Positions 26,001 to 34,657 of a stretch of DNA of 64,000 bases are shown in pieces. The stretch comes from JAFDZO01 sp044226845 (GTDB lineage Bacteria; Bacteroidota; Ignavibacteria; Tepidaquicellales; Tepidaquicellaceae). The DNA lies in assembly GCA_044226845.1 (NCBI GenBank), contig JBGAGG010000016.1, positions 47,500 through 111,499 on the forward strand, given 5' to 3'. Under the pieces are notes generated by a model. That model saw only the letters and a list, made by a program, of their open reading frames with translations, was not told where the DNA came from and did not search any database. A program made the position numbers and the translations under genes. The first letter of the stretch is position 1. Each line of letters opens with the position of its first letter.

Positions 26001-26248
26001 TGAAGACTGCATGTCAGGAAGCATGTCCTGCAAATGCAATTTCATTCGGCGATATGAATGATAAGAAATCCGAATTCTATAAACAAAGAATGCATCCGTT
26101 AGGTTACGGAGTGCTTGAAAGCATTAAAGTAAGACCGAACGTAACTTATATTTCTAAGTTAAGAAATATACTCGAGCCTCTTGATATTGATACAGGACAC
26201 GAAGAGAAATCTCACGATGAAAAACCAAAACAGGAAAAGGCACACTAA
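23021..26248 (+). CDS. actB: Alternative complex III subunit B, molybdopterin-type domain fused to iron-sulfur domain
   Basis: The 1075-residue protein has a twin-arginine signal (SRRKFLALFSASAALAAAGC) about 75 residues in, a large region related to molybdopterin oxidoreductases (B1) with GRPIKVDGNPEHP and a KITNGG cofactor-domain-like end, then a ferredoxin-type region (B2) with four cysteine clusters: CTGCNYCTIAC, CQHCDNAPCENVC, CVGTRYCANNC and CTFC...ACQEAC. This fused form and the position after actA are typical of alternative complex III, in which no molybdenum is bound. The Tat-type signal fits the periplasmic location reported for ActB. Confidence 0.95.
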   Translation: MDKKIFDISDKIKNEDESLNLQLVPQGDIKEESKGEVNYWRSFKELYRDPEFIKAKRSEFTKEQLEKPDVTKMPSVSRRKFLALFSASAALAAAGCNDYRDKGEIITYNKKPEEVTVGRPNYYASTGVCGCPVLVKTREGRPIKVDGNPEHPVSQGKVCVVCQGSIMSLYDPDRLKEPMMKGANVKWSDIDDKVIADLKSAKQIAVVSSAIKSPTFKKVLDEFVVAYPNSKVYSYEVFDNSTRTSAWQKCYGTRNIPVLKLEEANIILALESDFLDQDAGHIENLRKFAANRDVMSNKEFNRLYSVEGAMTVTGMNADYRMRLRTDLIEEFVLCLINEFAGKRKISGFANDAKVTPVLGKNDLDAFVKKNNLDKKIVDNLVNDLSKKQGESIVIAGDKMPESTHIAVNFLNEILGNNKLYSSEAQNVEVMPLSPKSDIDALVNDMKGGRIDAVIHLDVNPSFNFPKSYGYDEALKKVRTKIAMCETANETSALCDYVLPINTTFEGWGDNKTRTGVLTVQQPVVNPLFNSRQKEAIMLVWTAGKKEAFKDTLYHEYLMDNWEKTVYASVKPSLDFKRYWFAALQDGFITYAEKPAAGPAFATDAFINNAKMNSTNDFVLLLQKHHSLADGKYANNGWLQELPNPISKIVWDNYAAISIATAKELGVKDNDKIKITNGGLSLEVPVFVQAGVADKVIAIELGGGRRAGGVIGTGNGFDTYSLMTSNGPSAFVYNNVKAEKAAGTYELVSTQEHHAVDDPVTDDLQYKRDIIREGTYEEYKKQPKFLQKHEEIHGIGLDSFPSINESTELHPYYTGVKWAMVLDMNKCTGCNYCTIACNVENNIPVVGKDQVKVNREMHWIRIDRYYSGTPDAPRANFQPMLCQHCDNAPCENVCPVAATTHSADGINGMAYNRCVGTRYCANNCPYKVRRFNYFNWRDRVGDNYYQTEPMNYMYNPEVTVRSRGVMEKCTFCIQRISDAKMVATGEGRRVNGNDVKTACQEACPANAISFGDMNDKKSEFYKQRMHPLGYGVLESIKVRPNVTYISKLRNILEPLDIDTGHEEKSHDEKPKQEKAH

Positions 26249-26352
26249 AATTTTATAAATAAAATTTGGTGCTGATAATTTTCAAAAGAACTTTAATAAG
26301 ATTTTTAATAAGTAGTTCAGTTATAAATAAAATTTAATTTACTGAAAAACGA

Positions 26353-27738
26353 ATGGCTTTTGATTCAACATACACTAAGGAATTACCGTTAGTAGACTCG
26401 CGTTCGTCATTTGCAGAAATCGATGATACAGTATTAGCTCCTACTGAGCGCAAACCTTCCAAGAAATGGCTGATATCTTTTCTCCTGGCAAACACTGCCT
26501 TGCTGATCGGCGCATTCTGTGTAGGTATGACACTGTTCTACGGTATCGGCATGTGGGGAAATAACAATCCTGTGGGTTGGGGATTTGACATTATCAACTT
26601 CGTATTCTGGATTGGTATCGGTCACGCAGGTACACTTATTTCGGCAATTCTGTTTTTGTTCAGACAAAAATGGAGAACGGCAATCGCAAGATTTGCCGAG
26701 GCGATGACAATTTTCGCAGTTATGACGGCGGGTATTTTCCCTGTATTGCATACAGGCCGCCCGTGGTTAGCAGGGTATTTATTACCTTATCCTAACCAGA
26801 ACGCATTATGGGTGAACTTTACTTCACCTCTTCTATGGGACGTATTTGCAGTATCAACATATCTTACGGTTTCATTTTTATTCTGGGGTATCGGTTTAAT
26901 TCCCGATATTGCCTTAATGAGATCAAGAGCAACAAGCGGAATCAAAAAAGCGATTTACGCAGTGCTTAGCCTTGGCTGGAAAAACTCAAACAGGAACTGG
27001 CAGAACTACGAAAGGGTTTACCTTATTCTTGCAGGGATTTCAACGCCTCTTGTGCTTTCAGTGCATACAATCGTGTCTTTTGACTTTGCCGTATCGGTTA
27101 TTCCGGGATGGCATACAACAATCTTCCCGCCATACTTCGTTGCCGGCGCTATTTTCTCCGGTTTCGGTATGGTATCGACTTGTCTGATTATCCTCAGAAA
27201 AGTTTATGATATGGAAAATATCATAACCCTGAACCACATCGAAAAGATGAATAAAATATTGCTTGCTACGGGTACAATGGTGGGTTATGCATACGGTATG
27301 GAGTTCTTTATTGCATGGTACAGCGGTAACCAGTTCGAGTCATTTGTATTTATTAACAGAGCATTCGGTCCTTATGCCTGGGCATACTGGATTATGATTG
27401 CATGTAACGTAGGTTTCCCTCAGTTATTCTGGTTCAAAAAAATAAGACGTTCTATTCCTATAACATTCGTACTTGTATTGCTTGTGAACGTAGGTATGTG
27501 GTTTGAGAGATTTGTGATTATCGTAACATCGCTTCACAGAGATTTCTTGCCTGCAAGCTGGGGTATGTATATTCCGACAATGTATGATTTTGGTATTTTA
27601 CTCGGAAGCTTTGGATTATTCTTTACCTTATTATTATTATTCGTGAAAGTTATGCCGTCAGTATCTTTGGCGGAAATAAAAGCAGTTGTGCCGGGCGCTC
27701 AGCCGACACATCATCATCATTCAGAAGAAGAACATTAA
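26353..27738 (+). CDS. actC: Alternative complex III subunit C, NrfD/PsrC-like quinol-binding membrane protein
   Basis: The 461-residue protein has about ten hydrophobic helices and NrfD-type signatures such as WIGIGHAGTLISAILFL, PWLAGYLLPYPNQ and VHTIVSFDFAVSVIPGWH. It ends in a His-rich cytoplasmic tail (THHHHSEEEH). ActC is one of two quinol-reacting membrane subunits of the complex. The start is 104 bases after actB and it is followed 6 bases later by the actD-E fusion. Confidence 0.95.
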   Translation: MAFDSTYTKELPLVDSRSSFAEIDDTVLAPTERKPSKKWLISFLLANTALLIGAFCVGMTLFYGIGMWGNNNPVGWGFDIINFVFWIGIGHAGTLISAILFLFRQKWRTAIARFAEAMTIFAVMTAGIFPVLHTGRPWLAGYLLPYPNQNALWVNFTSPLLWDVFAVSTYLTVSFLFWGIGLIPDIALMRSRATSGIKKAIYAVLSLGWKNSNRNWQNYERVYLILAGISTPLVLSVHTIVSFDFAVSVIPGWHTTIFPPYFVAGAIFSGFGMVSTCLIILRKVYDMENIITLNHIEKMNKILLATGTMVGYAYGMEFFIAWYSGNQFESFVFINRAFGPYAWAYWIMIACNVGFPQLFWFKKIRRSIPITFVLVLLVNVGMWFERFVIIVTSLHRDFLPASWGMYIPTMYDFGILLGSFGLFFTLLLLFVKVMPSVSLAEIKAVVPGAQPTHHHHSEEEH

Positions 27739-27744
27739 TAGTTT

Positions 27745-28932
27745 ATGCTTAAAAAGATTTTAAAATTAGACGAAGAATTAGCACAGGACGTACCTAGGTC
27801 ACACAAGGTACATTCCGTAGCTGCATTATTCGATACGCCTGATGAAATTACTCATGCTGCAAGAGAGACATCTAATGCAGGCTATGATAAATTTGATGTA
27901 TATACTCCATATCCGCTTCACGGAATGGATGCTGCGATGCGGATGAAGGATACTAATATCGGTAAGTTTGCATTCCTTGCAGGTCTCACCGGTATAACAG
28001 TCGCAGTCAGTATGATTGGCTGGATGTCAGGAATCGACTATCAGAATATTATCGGAGGCAAGCCGTATTTTAACCTTACTGCTTCCATCCCGATTATGTT
28101 CGAGCTTACGATTTTATTAACAGGTCTTTTCTGCGTATTCGGAATGTTACTCCTTTGGAATAAACTTCCTCAGATAAGCAATCCTTTGCATGATACTAAC
28201 TTCATGAAGTATGCATCAAGCACAAGATTCGGTGTTGCTATTGAAGCAGAAGATGCGCAGTTCGATGTAGAAAAAGTTAAAGCATTTTTAGCTGGAGTCG
28301 GCGGTAAAGATATAGAGGTAGTTTATTATCCTGAAGAAAATATTCAGAAGACTACTCCGATATTTGAAAAGAAATTTATTTACTTATTAATAGTAGTAGC
28401 AGTTGTAACAGCTCTTGGCGGTTACGGAGCTATCGGAAAGTTAGTAAACATTCTTCCTTACGACTGGATGCATAATCAGTTCAGAGTAAATCCGCAGACA
28501 AGATCGGATATTTTCAAAGACGGGCGCTCTATGCAGAGACCTGTTGACGGTACTGTTGCAAGAGGATTTATGCCTTATGAATATACCGGAATGCCGGATT
28601 CATTAGTAAAGCTCTTATCCAATCCTGTACCGATGAGTGAGTTCTCAATTGAAAGAGGAAAAAAACAATACAATACATACTGTAGTCCATGCCACGGATA
28701 CTTCGGCGCAGGCGACAGCAGGCTGAATGGTCAGTTCCCGAATCCTCCGACACTTCACTCAAAGAAAGTAAGAGACTGGGCTGACGGAAATATTTACAAT
28801 GTAATGACTAACGGACAAAATGTAATGCCGAGCTATGCAAAGCAGATTTCAAGAGATGACAGATGGGCAATTGTAAATTACATTAGAGTATTACAAAGAG
28901 CAGAAAACGCAAAAGATACAGATTTACCATAA
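27745..28932 (+). CDS. actDE: Alternative complex III ActD-ActE fusion (DUF3341 plus cytochrome c)
   Basis: Residues 1-180 match ActD/DUF3341: HSVAALFDTPDEI, YDKFDVYTPYPLHGM and two transmembrane helices around GKFAFLAGLTG and FELTILLTGLFC. A third helix (about 210-230) leads into a periplasmic cytochrome c domain with haem site CSPCHG (near residue 312) and distal Met in VMPSYA. In Rhodothermus and Flavobacterium these are two proteins, ActD and ActE; here one continuous frame encodes both, with no stop or frameshift at the joint. The product would hold the monohaem subunit to the membrane. Confidence 0.93.
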   Translation: MLKKILKLDEELAQDVPRSHKVHSVAALFDTPDEITHAARETSNAGYDKFDVYTPYPLHGMDAAMRMKDTNIGKFAFLAGLTGITVAVSMIGWMSGIDYQNIIGGKPYFNLTASIPIMFELTILLTGLFCVFGMLLLWNKLPQISNPLHDTNFMKYASSTRFGVAIEAEDAQFDVEKVKAFLAGVGGKDIEVVYYPEENIQKTTPIFEKKFIYLLIVVAVVTALGGYGAIGKLVNILPYDWMHNQFRVNPQTRSDIFKDGRSMQRPVDGTVARGFMPYEYTGMPDSLVKLLSNPVPMSEFSIERGKKQYNTYCSPCHGYFGAGDSRLNGQFPNPPTLHSKKVRDWADGNIYNVMTNGQNVMPSYAKQISRDDRWAIVNYIRVLQRAENAKDTDLP

Positions 28933-28976
28933 TTGAAAGAAACTTCAATTAAGAAAATTAAATAAAATTTTTAACA

Positions 28977-30143
28977 TTGGAATCAATAAATAAACCAATA
29001 CCTGATAAAATTTCGAAGCTCGGTTACTTACTGACGGGCATAGGATTGCTAATCATTGTAGTGTCGTTCTTAGTTGATAAACAAAGAGGGGCTTTTGATT
29101 ATCTCTGGATATATATGTTTTTAACAAGCGTCGGTATCGGCGGACTTGCTTTAACAGCGCTTGAGTATCTTGTCGGCGCAACGTGGAGCGTTCCGTTCAG
29201 AAGAGTCTGCGAATTCCTTGCAGGAATTATTCCGCTGCTCGTTATTTTAGTTATGCCGCTTATTTTTTCAATGCATGATCTGTTTCACTGGACACATCCT
29301 GAAGCAGTAGCTGATGATCCGATCCTGAAAGCAAAAGCACCTTATCTGAACATGAATTTCTTCATGATAAGAGTTGTATTCTGTATTTTAGTATGGTTTC
29401 TTTTTTATTACTTCTTTACAAAAAATTCAAAGAAGCAGGATACCAGCAAAGACCCTGCTTTAACAAGAAAAAATATTAAGCTTTCAGTAGCATTTGCACC
29501 TTTGTTTTTTATCTCATTATCAATTGCAGCTATTGATTGGATGATGAGCCTTGAGCCGCACTGGTTCTCAACAATTTATGGGGTATATTATTTTGCGGGC
29601 ACAATTGTTTGCACGCTTGCAATAGTAACATTTATTTCAATTCATTTAAAAGAAAACGGATACTTAAGCCCGAGACTCGGAAACGACCAGTTCTATTCAC
29701 TGGGAACATTGTTGTTCGGGTTCAATATTTTCTGGGGCTACATTGCATTCTCACAATATATTTTAATATGGTACGCAGATATTCCTGAAGAAACCTATTG
29801 GTACATGATGAGATGGCATAATGGCTGGCAGTATGTTTCAATGGCATTGTTATTCATTCACTTTGTAATACCGTTCTTAGTGTTACTGCCAAGAAGCGTA
29901 AAAGTGAATCTGAAAACATTAAAAATTATGAGCATCTGGATGGTATTCGCTCATATGCTTGATCTTTACTGGCTGATAATGCCGACATACAGCAAATCAC
30001 CGGTATTAGGATGGCAGGAGCTCGGAATATTTTTCTTTGCGCCGGGATTAATAATGATTGTATTTGGAATGAAGGCATCAAAAGAAAATCTGACACCTGT
30101 AGGAGATCCGAAATTAGAAGCAGGTTTAAATTTCACATTATAA
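28977..30143 (+). CDS. actF: Alternative complex III subunit F, polytopic membrane protein
   Basis: The 388-residue protein has about ten hydrophobic helices and ActF/ActC-like features (FFMIRVVFCILVWFLFYYFF, SLEPHWFSTIYGVYYFAG, SQYILIWYADIPEETYW). It is a diverged relative of ActC and the second candidate quinol site. The frame opens with TTG at 28977 (MESINKP); no ATG occurs before the first helix, so a TTG start is likely. It continues the operon after actDE. Confidence 0.92.
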   Translation: MESINKPIPDKISKLGYLLTGIGLLIIVVSFLVDKQRGAFDYLWIYMFLTSVGIGGLALTALEYLVGATWSVPFRRVCEFLAGIIPLLVILVMPLIFSMHDLFHWTHPEAVADDPILKAKAPYLNMNFFMIRVVFCILVWFLFYYFFTKNSKKQDTSKDPALTRKNIKLSVAFAPLFFISLSIAAIDWMMSLEPHWFSTIYGVYYFAGTIVCTLAIVTFISIHLKENGYLSPRLGNDQFYSLGTLLFGFNIFWGYIAFSQYILIWYADIPEETYWYMMRWHNGWQYVSMALLFIHFVIPFLVLLPRSVKVNLKTLKIMSIWMVFAHMLDLYWLIMPTYSKSPVLGWQELGIFFFAPGLIMIVFGMKASKENLTPVGDPKLEAGLNFTL

Positions 30144-30170
30144 TTTATACTATAAGAATAAGTTTAATAT

Positions 30171-31115
30171 ATGGAACAAGATAATAATTCAGAATATTCA
30201 TCAACGTTAAAAAGCTCGCTTCCGTTTTACGGAGTGATATATATTTTCGTTTTAATAGGTATTATCACTGCGGGGTATGTATACTTTAAGAATATTGATT
30301 TCATCACAATGAACTCAAAAAACTTACTGCCTAAACAATTGGATTCTGCTCAGGCATTTATGCGGGATATTGCGGTGAAGAAAGGAATTACCTCTCCGCC
30401 TGTTGATGTATTTAAATTATCTGTTGCCACTCCTGAGCTAATTGCTAAGGGAAAAGGATTATTTGAAACAACTTGCTCACCATGCCATGGACCTGACGGA
30501 AAAGGTGACGGCCCTGCAGGAGCAACATTAAATCCGAAGCCGAGGAATTTCCATGAGATTTCCGGTTGGACAAACGGACCAACATTCGAAGGTATGTATA
30601 TAACTTTGCAGGAAGGTATTACAAACAGAGGTATGGCCAGCTATGCAAACATTTCGCCTGAAGACAGAATTGCTATTATTAATTATATCAGAACTCTGAA
30701 TCCGAATTATCCGGCTATTAAGCAGGAAGATTTAAAAACACTTGATCAGGCTTACAGCTTATCACAAGGTGTTAAGCAGCCGAATACAATTCCGATTAAT
30801 ACAGCCATTCAAAAAGTTCTTGGTGATGATAAAGGAAGAGATAGTTTAATAAAGAAAGTAAATTCAGATATTACTGCAAACACTACGGATGCAGGGGCAA
30901 TGTTATTCAAGAGTAAGGTAAGAAATCAACAGAGAGCAGTTAATTTCCTCGCTGATAATATGAAATGGAATGATAATAAAAACGATTTGGTTAAGCTTAT
31001 TATGAGTGACCCATACGTCGGCGGATTTAAAACAGAGATTGTTAATTTATCAGACGAAGAATGGAATCAGCTCTATACTTACCTTAAAAACGTTTTTAGC
31101 ACAATCAAAGTATAA
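30171..31115 (+). CDS. Membrane-anchored monohaem cytochrome c
   Basis: One N-terminal helix (residues 18-40) anchors a periplasmic class I cytochrome c domain with the haem site CSPCHGPDGKGDG, PKPRNF after it and a distal Met in GMASYA. A helical C-terminal extension of about 130 residues (YSLSQGVK to the end) has no known motif. It lies between actF and the copper chaperone gene and is a good candidate for the carrier that links alternative complex III to the CuA site of the oxidase. Confidence 0.9.
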   Translation: MEQDNNSEYSSTLKSSLPFYGVIYIFVLIGIITAGYVYFKNIDFITMNSKNLLPKQLDSAQAFMRDIAVKKGITSPPVDVFKLSVATPELIAKGKGLFETTCSPCHGPDGKGDGPAGATLNPKPRNFHEISGWTNGPTFEGMYITLQEGITNRGMASYANISPEDRIAIINYIRTLNPNYPAIKQEDLKTLDQAYSLSQGVKQPNTIPINTAIQKVLGDDKGRDSLIKKVNSDITANTTDAGAMLFKSKVRNQQRAVNFLADNMKWNDNKNDLVKLIMSDPYVGGFKTEIVNLSDEEWNQLYTYLKNVFSTIKV

Positions 31116-31126
31116 GAAAAGAAATC

Positions 31127-31942
31127 ATGAATAAAGTGAACATTCTATGTTTGCTTTTATTAGTTTCGCTGTTAAATGTAGTAGTTGTAAAAGCTGATGA
31201 AAGCAATACAGAACCCCCTAAACAAGAAGTCGGCATATACGAAAAAACAGGTCAGACAGTACCCTTAGATCTTGTTCTGTTTGATGAAAAAGGCGAGCCG
31301 AAACCTTTAAAAGATTTTATAAACGGAAAACCAACAATAATTTCATTAATATATTTCCGTTGTCCCGGAATATGCAGCCCGCTTTCAAACGGTCTTGCAG
31401 ATGTGATTGATAAAGTTGATTTAGAACCAGGTAAAGAATTTAATGTAATTTCAGTGAGCTTTAACCCTCAGGAAAATTACGTGATGGGTAATGAAAAGAA
31501 AGAGAATTATTATAAAACCATTAACAGAGGAATTCCGGATAATGCCTGGAGGTTCCTGACAGCAGATAGCACGAACATAGCGAAGATAAGCGATGCATTA
31601 GGGTTTTATTTCAAGAAAGAAGGAAATGATTACGTTCACGGCGCTGCAATAATGGCAGTTGCTCCTGACGGAAAGATAACAAGATATTTATTCGGAACAG
31701 ATTATAATCCCTTTGATTTTAAGCTTGCAATACTGGAGGCATCACAGGGAAAAACAGGGACATCGATTGCAAAGATAGTTCAGTTTTGTTTCAGCTACAG
31801 CCCTGATGCAAAGAAATATGTTTTAAATGTTACAAGAGTTGCAGGAGGCGGAGTTTTAGTTCTTCTGATAATATTTTCGAGTATTCTTTTTCTTAAAAAG
31901 AAAAAAACAAATTTAATAATAGAGGAAAAAACAAATGGCTAA
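31127..31942 (+). CDS. sco: SCO1/SenC-type copper chaperone for CuA
   Basis: A signal peptide (residues 1-23) is followed by a thioredoxin-like SCO domain with the copper site CPGICS (CxxxC) and the conserved histidine in YVHGAAI. A C-terminal transmembrane helix (VLVLLIIFSSILFL) and Lys-rich tail suggest anchoring at the C-terminus, which is less usual than the N-terminal anchor of many Sco proteins. Its role is to load copper into subunit II. The end overlaps the coxA start by 8 bases, so the two are translationally coupled. Confidence 0.93.
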   Translation: MNKVNILCLLLLVSLLNVVVVKADESNTEPPKQEVGIYEKTGQTVPLDLVLFDEKGEPKPLKDFINGKPTIISLIYFRCPGICSPLSNGLADVIDKVDLEPGKEFNVISVSFNPQENYVMGNEKKENYYKTINRGIPDNAWRFLTADSTNIAKISDALGFYFKKEGNDYVHGAAIMAVAPDGKITRYLFGTDYNPFDFKLAILEASQGKTGTSIAKIVQFCFSYSPDAKKYVLNVTRVAGGGVLVLLIIFSSILFLKKKKTNLIIEEKTNG

Positions 31943-33590
31943 TGGTTCAATCGCAGTTCCCGTGGAAACAAAGGGAAAACTGGTTGACTTTTATAAGCAG
32001 GAAAGTAAACACAAAGGCATTTGGTCGTGGCTGTTAACAGTTGACCATAAAAGAATCGGCCTGATGTATTTACTTGTCATGATAGGGTTCTTTTTAACTG
32101 CCATGACATTCGGCTTTTTGATGAGATTGGAAATGCTTACTCCCGGTGCTACAATTATGAAGCCCCAGACATACAATACATTATTTACTCTTCACGGAGT
32201 TATAATGGTATTCTTGTTTATTATTCCGGGTGTTCCCGCAGTGTTCGGTAATTTTATTATGCCGATACAGATCGGAGCAAAGGACGTTATCTTCCCAAGA
32301 CTGAATTTACTTTCATGGTATCTATATATAGCAGGTGGAGCTATTGCTCTTATCTCATTGTTCACAGGAACAGGCGCAGCTGATACAGGGTGGACATTCT
32401 ACGTGCCTTATAGCATAAGAACTACAACGAACGTGTCACTCACGGTTTTCGCAGCATTTGTTTTGGGATTCTCCTCTATATTAACAGGTTTAAACTTTGT
32501 CACAACAATTCACAGAATGCGTGCCCCTGGCATGACATTCTTTAAAATGCCTTTGTTCTGCTGGGGTATTTACGGAACAGCATGGATTCAGATCCTTGCA
32601 ACTCCTGTTATCGGTATTACACTGGTATTAGTTATTCTTGAAAGAACATTAGGTATCGGAGTATTTGATCCTGCTCTTGGCGGCGACCCATTACTCTATC
32701 AGCATTTATTCTGGATTTACTCTCACCCTGCTGTATACATTATGATTCTTCCGGCGATGGGTGTTGTGTCGGATATTATTGCAACATTCTCACGTAAACC
32801 GATTTTTGGTTATACACCTATTGCAATGTCTACACTTGCAATTGCTTTAGTGGGTTATTTAGTATGGGGGCACCACATGTTCTCAGCAGGAACAAGCGAT
32901 ACATCAAACGTAATTTTCTCGCTTCTTACATTCTTAGTTGCTATCCCAACAGGTGTTAAAGTTTTCAACTGGGTAGCATCATTATACAGAGGTTCAATCG
33001 AAGTTACTGCTCCGATGCTGTATACACTTTGTTTTATATTTGTTTTCTCTATCGGTGGATTAACAGGACTTGTACTCGGAACATTAAACACAGACATTCA
33101 CTTAACAGATACATATTTCGTTGTAGCTCACTTCCATTACGTTATGTTCGGCGGCATGGGTATATTATTTTTTGCATCGCTTCATTACTGGTTCCCGAAA
33201 ATGTTCGGAAGAATGTACAATGAAAAAATTGCAAAGCTTGCCTGTATAATTTTTGTAATCGGTTTCAATGGATTATATTTCCCGATGTTCATCGCAGGTT
33301 ATTTAGGTATGCCGAGAAGATATTATGATTATCTTCCTGAGTTTCAGACATACCATGTAATTTCCACTGTAGGTTCATGGATAATGATTGCAGGTATACT
33401 TTTAATGTTTGCAAATTTATTAAGAGGATTAAGACAAGGCGCTATTGCTCCTGCTAATCCTTGGGATGGAACAACATTAGAGTGGACAGTACCTTCACCT
33501 CCTCCTATGGAAAATTTTGAAGAGATTCCTGTTATAACAAAAGGACCTTATGACAGAGAAGGATTGAAAGAATCTTCTATCGGTCATTAA
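31935..33590 (+). CDS. ctaD: Cytochrome c oxidase subunit I, A2-type haem-copper oxidase
   Basis: The 551-residue protein has twelve helices and all metal ligands: LHGVIMVF (haem a His), HPAVY and WGHHMFSAG (CuB site with the cross-linked Tyr) and VAHFHYVMFGG (haem ligands). The helix VI motif is YSHPAVYIMILP instead of HPEVY: the proton-channel glutamate of A1 oxidases is absent and replaced by the Tyr-Ser pair of A2 oxidases such as the Rhodothermus caa3 enzyme. It is the catalytic subunit of the terminal oxidase of this cluster. Confidence 0.95.
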   Translation: MANGSIAVPVETKGKLVDFYKQESKHKGIWSWLLTVDHKRIGLMYLLVMIGFFLTAMTFGFLMRLEMLTPGATIMKPQTYNTLFTLHGVIMVFLFIIPGVPAVFGNFIMPIQIGAKDVIFPRLNLLSWYLYIAGGAIALISLFTGTGAADTGWTFYVPYSIRTTTNVSLTVFAAFVLGFSSILTGLNFVTTIHRMRAPGMTFFKMPLFCWGIYGTAWIQILATPVIGITLVLVILERTLGIGVFDPALGGDPLLYQHLFWIYSHPAVYIMILPAMGVVSDIIATFSRKPIFGYTPIAMSTLAIALVGYLVWGHHMFSAGTSDTSNVIFSLLTFLVAIPTGVKVFNWVASLYRGSIEVTAPMLYTLCFIFVFSIGGLTGLVLGTLNTDIHLTDTYFVVAHFHYVMFGGMGILFFASLHYWFPKMFGRMYNEKIAKLACIIFVIGFNGLYFPMFIAGYLGMPRRYYDYLPEFQTYHVISTVGSWIMIAGILLMFANLLRGLRQGAIAPANPWDGTTLEWTVPSPPPMENFEEIPVITKGPYDREGLKESSIGH

Positions 33591-33638
33591 TAATCAGTAA
33601 ATAATTATATTTTAATTTTAGAAAAATAAAAATTTTAA

Positions 33639-34301
33639 ATGTCTCAAGATTCTGAAATTGCAGTTCACCAGGAGCATGTACACGAAGCGCACGCTCACGT
33701 TGGAGAACACGTTCATCGTGATGATATGGGCTCTAAGATGGGCATGTGGCTGTTCTTGTTTACAGAAGTTCTGCTTTTCGGCGGAATGTTCATCCTTTAC
33801 GCAGCATATAGATTTATATACAGTGATGCATACAAAGTAGCAGCAGCAGAGCTCGATACATATATCGGAACAATTAATACAATTGTCCTTCTTGCCAGTT
33901 CTTGTGCAGTAGTGCTTGGAATCGTAGCCTTACAAAGAAAAAATAAAGGTCTTTGTTTAGGATTTTTATGGTTCACACAATTTTGTGGCGCTGCATTTAT
34001 GGTTAATAAGTATTTTGAGTGGTCGCATAAAATTCATTTAGGAATTTACCCTAAAGGACCTGCTCTTGCAGATATGAGCGAAGGTGAAGTTGTATTCTTT
34101 GGTTTATATTATGTAATGACCGGTCTTCACGGATTGCATATTATAGTAGGTATGATTTTTATAGGTATTGTTATGATGATGATTCAAAAAAATAAGATAA
34201 CACACGATAATTATCAGAAGCTTGAAAATGCGGGGTTATATTGGCACTTAGTTGACGTAATATGGATTTTCCTTTTCCCGTTATTCTATCTAATTCATTA
34301 A
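33639..34301 (+). CDS. ctaE: Cytochrome c oxidase subunit III
   Basis: The 220-residue protein starts with a His-rich cytoplasmic segment (VHEAHAHVGEHVHRDD) and has five helices with subunit III features: KMGMWLFLFTEVLLFGGMF, FFGLYYVMTGLHGLHIIVG and the final YWHLVDVIWIFLFPLFYL. Five helices rather than seven is typical of A2-type oxidases and Bacteroidota. It follows subunit I and precedes subunit IV. Confidence 0.95.
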   Translation: MSQDSEIAVHQEHVHEAHAHVGEHVHRDDMGSKMGMWLFLFTEVLLFGGMFILYAAYRFIYSDAYKVAAAELDTYIGTINTIVLLASSCAVVLGIVALQRKNKGLCLGFLWFTQFCGAAFMVNKYFEWSHKIHLGIYPKGPALADMSEGEVVFFGLYYVMTGLHGLHIIVGMIFIGIVMMMIQKNKITHDNYQKLENAGLYWHLVDVIWIFLFPLFYLIH

Positions 34302-34343
34302 TTGTATTTTTAACATTAGACATTAAATAAATTTTTTATATAA

Positions 34344-34655
34344 ATGGAAACAGATATTCATAAAGAAGAAGAACACGCAGCCCACTCACACGGCTACGGA
34401 ATATATGTTCTGGTATTCTTCGGACTGCTTGCTTTGACTGCTGTTACGGTTTCAGTGGCCGGTATAAATCTCGGTTCGCTTACACTTACAGTTGCGCTTG
34501 TTATTGCCACTATTAAAACTTGTCTTGTTGCAAATTATTTTATGCATGTGAAATTTGATACTCCGATTTTTAAAGTTTTTATTGCAGTATGCATTGTGAT
34601 TTTTGCAACTATGATTGGTTTAACATTTTTTGATTTAATTTTTAGAACTCCATAA
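34344..34655 (+). CDS. ctaF: Cytochrome c oxidase subunit IV (prokaryotic type)
   Basis: The 103-residue protein has three hydrophobic helices and the KTCLVANYFMHVKFD motif of the bacterial subunit IV family, after a short His/Glu-rich start. It probably helps stabilise the CuB site region of the oxidase. The subunit II gene starts two bases after the stop. Confidence 0.92.
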   Translation: METDIHKEEEHAAHSHGYGIYVLVFFGLLALTAVTVSVAGINLGSLTLTVALVIATIKTCLVANYFMHVKFDTPIFKVFIAVCIVIFATMIGLTFFDLIFRTP

Positions 34656-34657
34656 AT

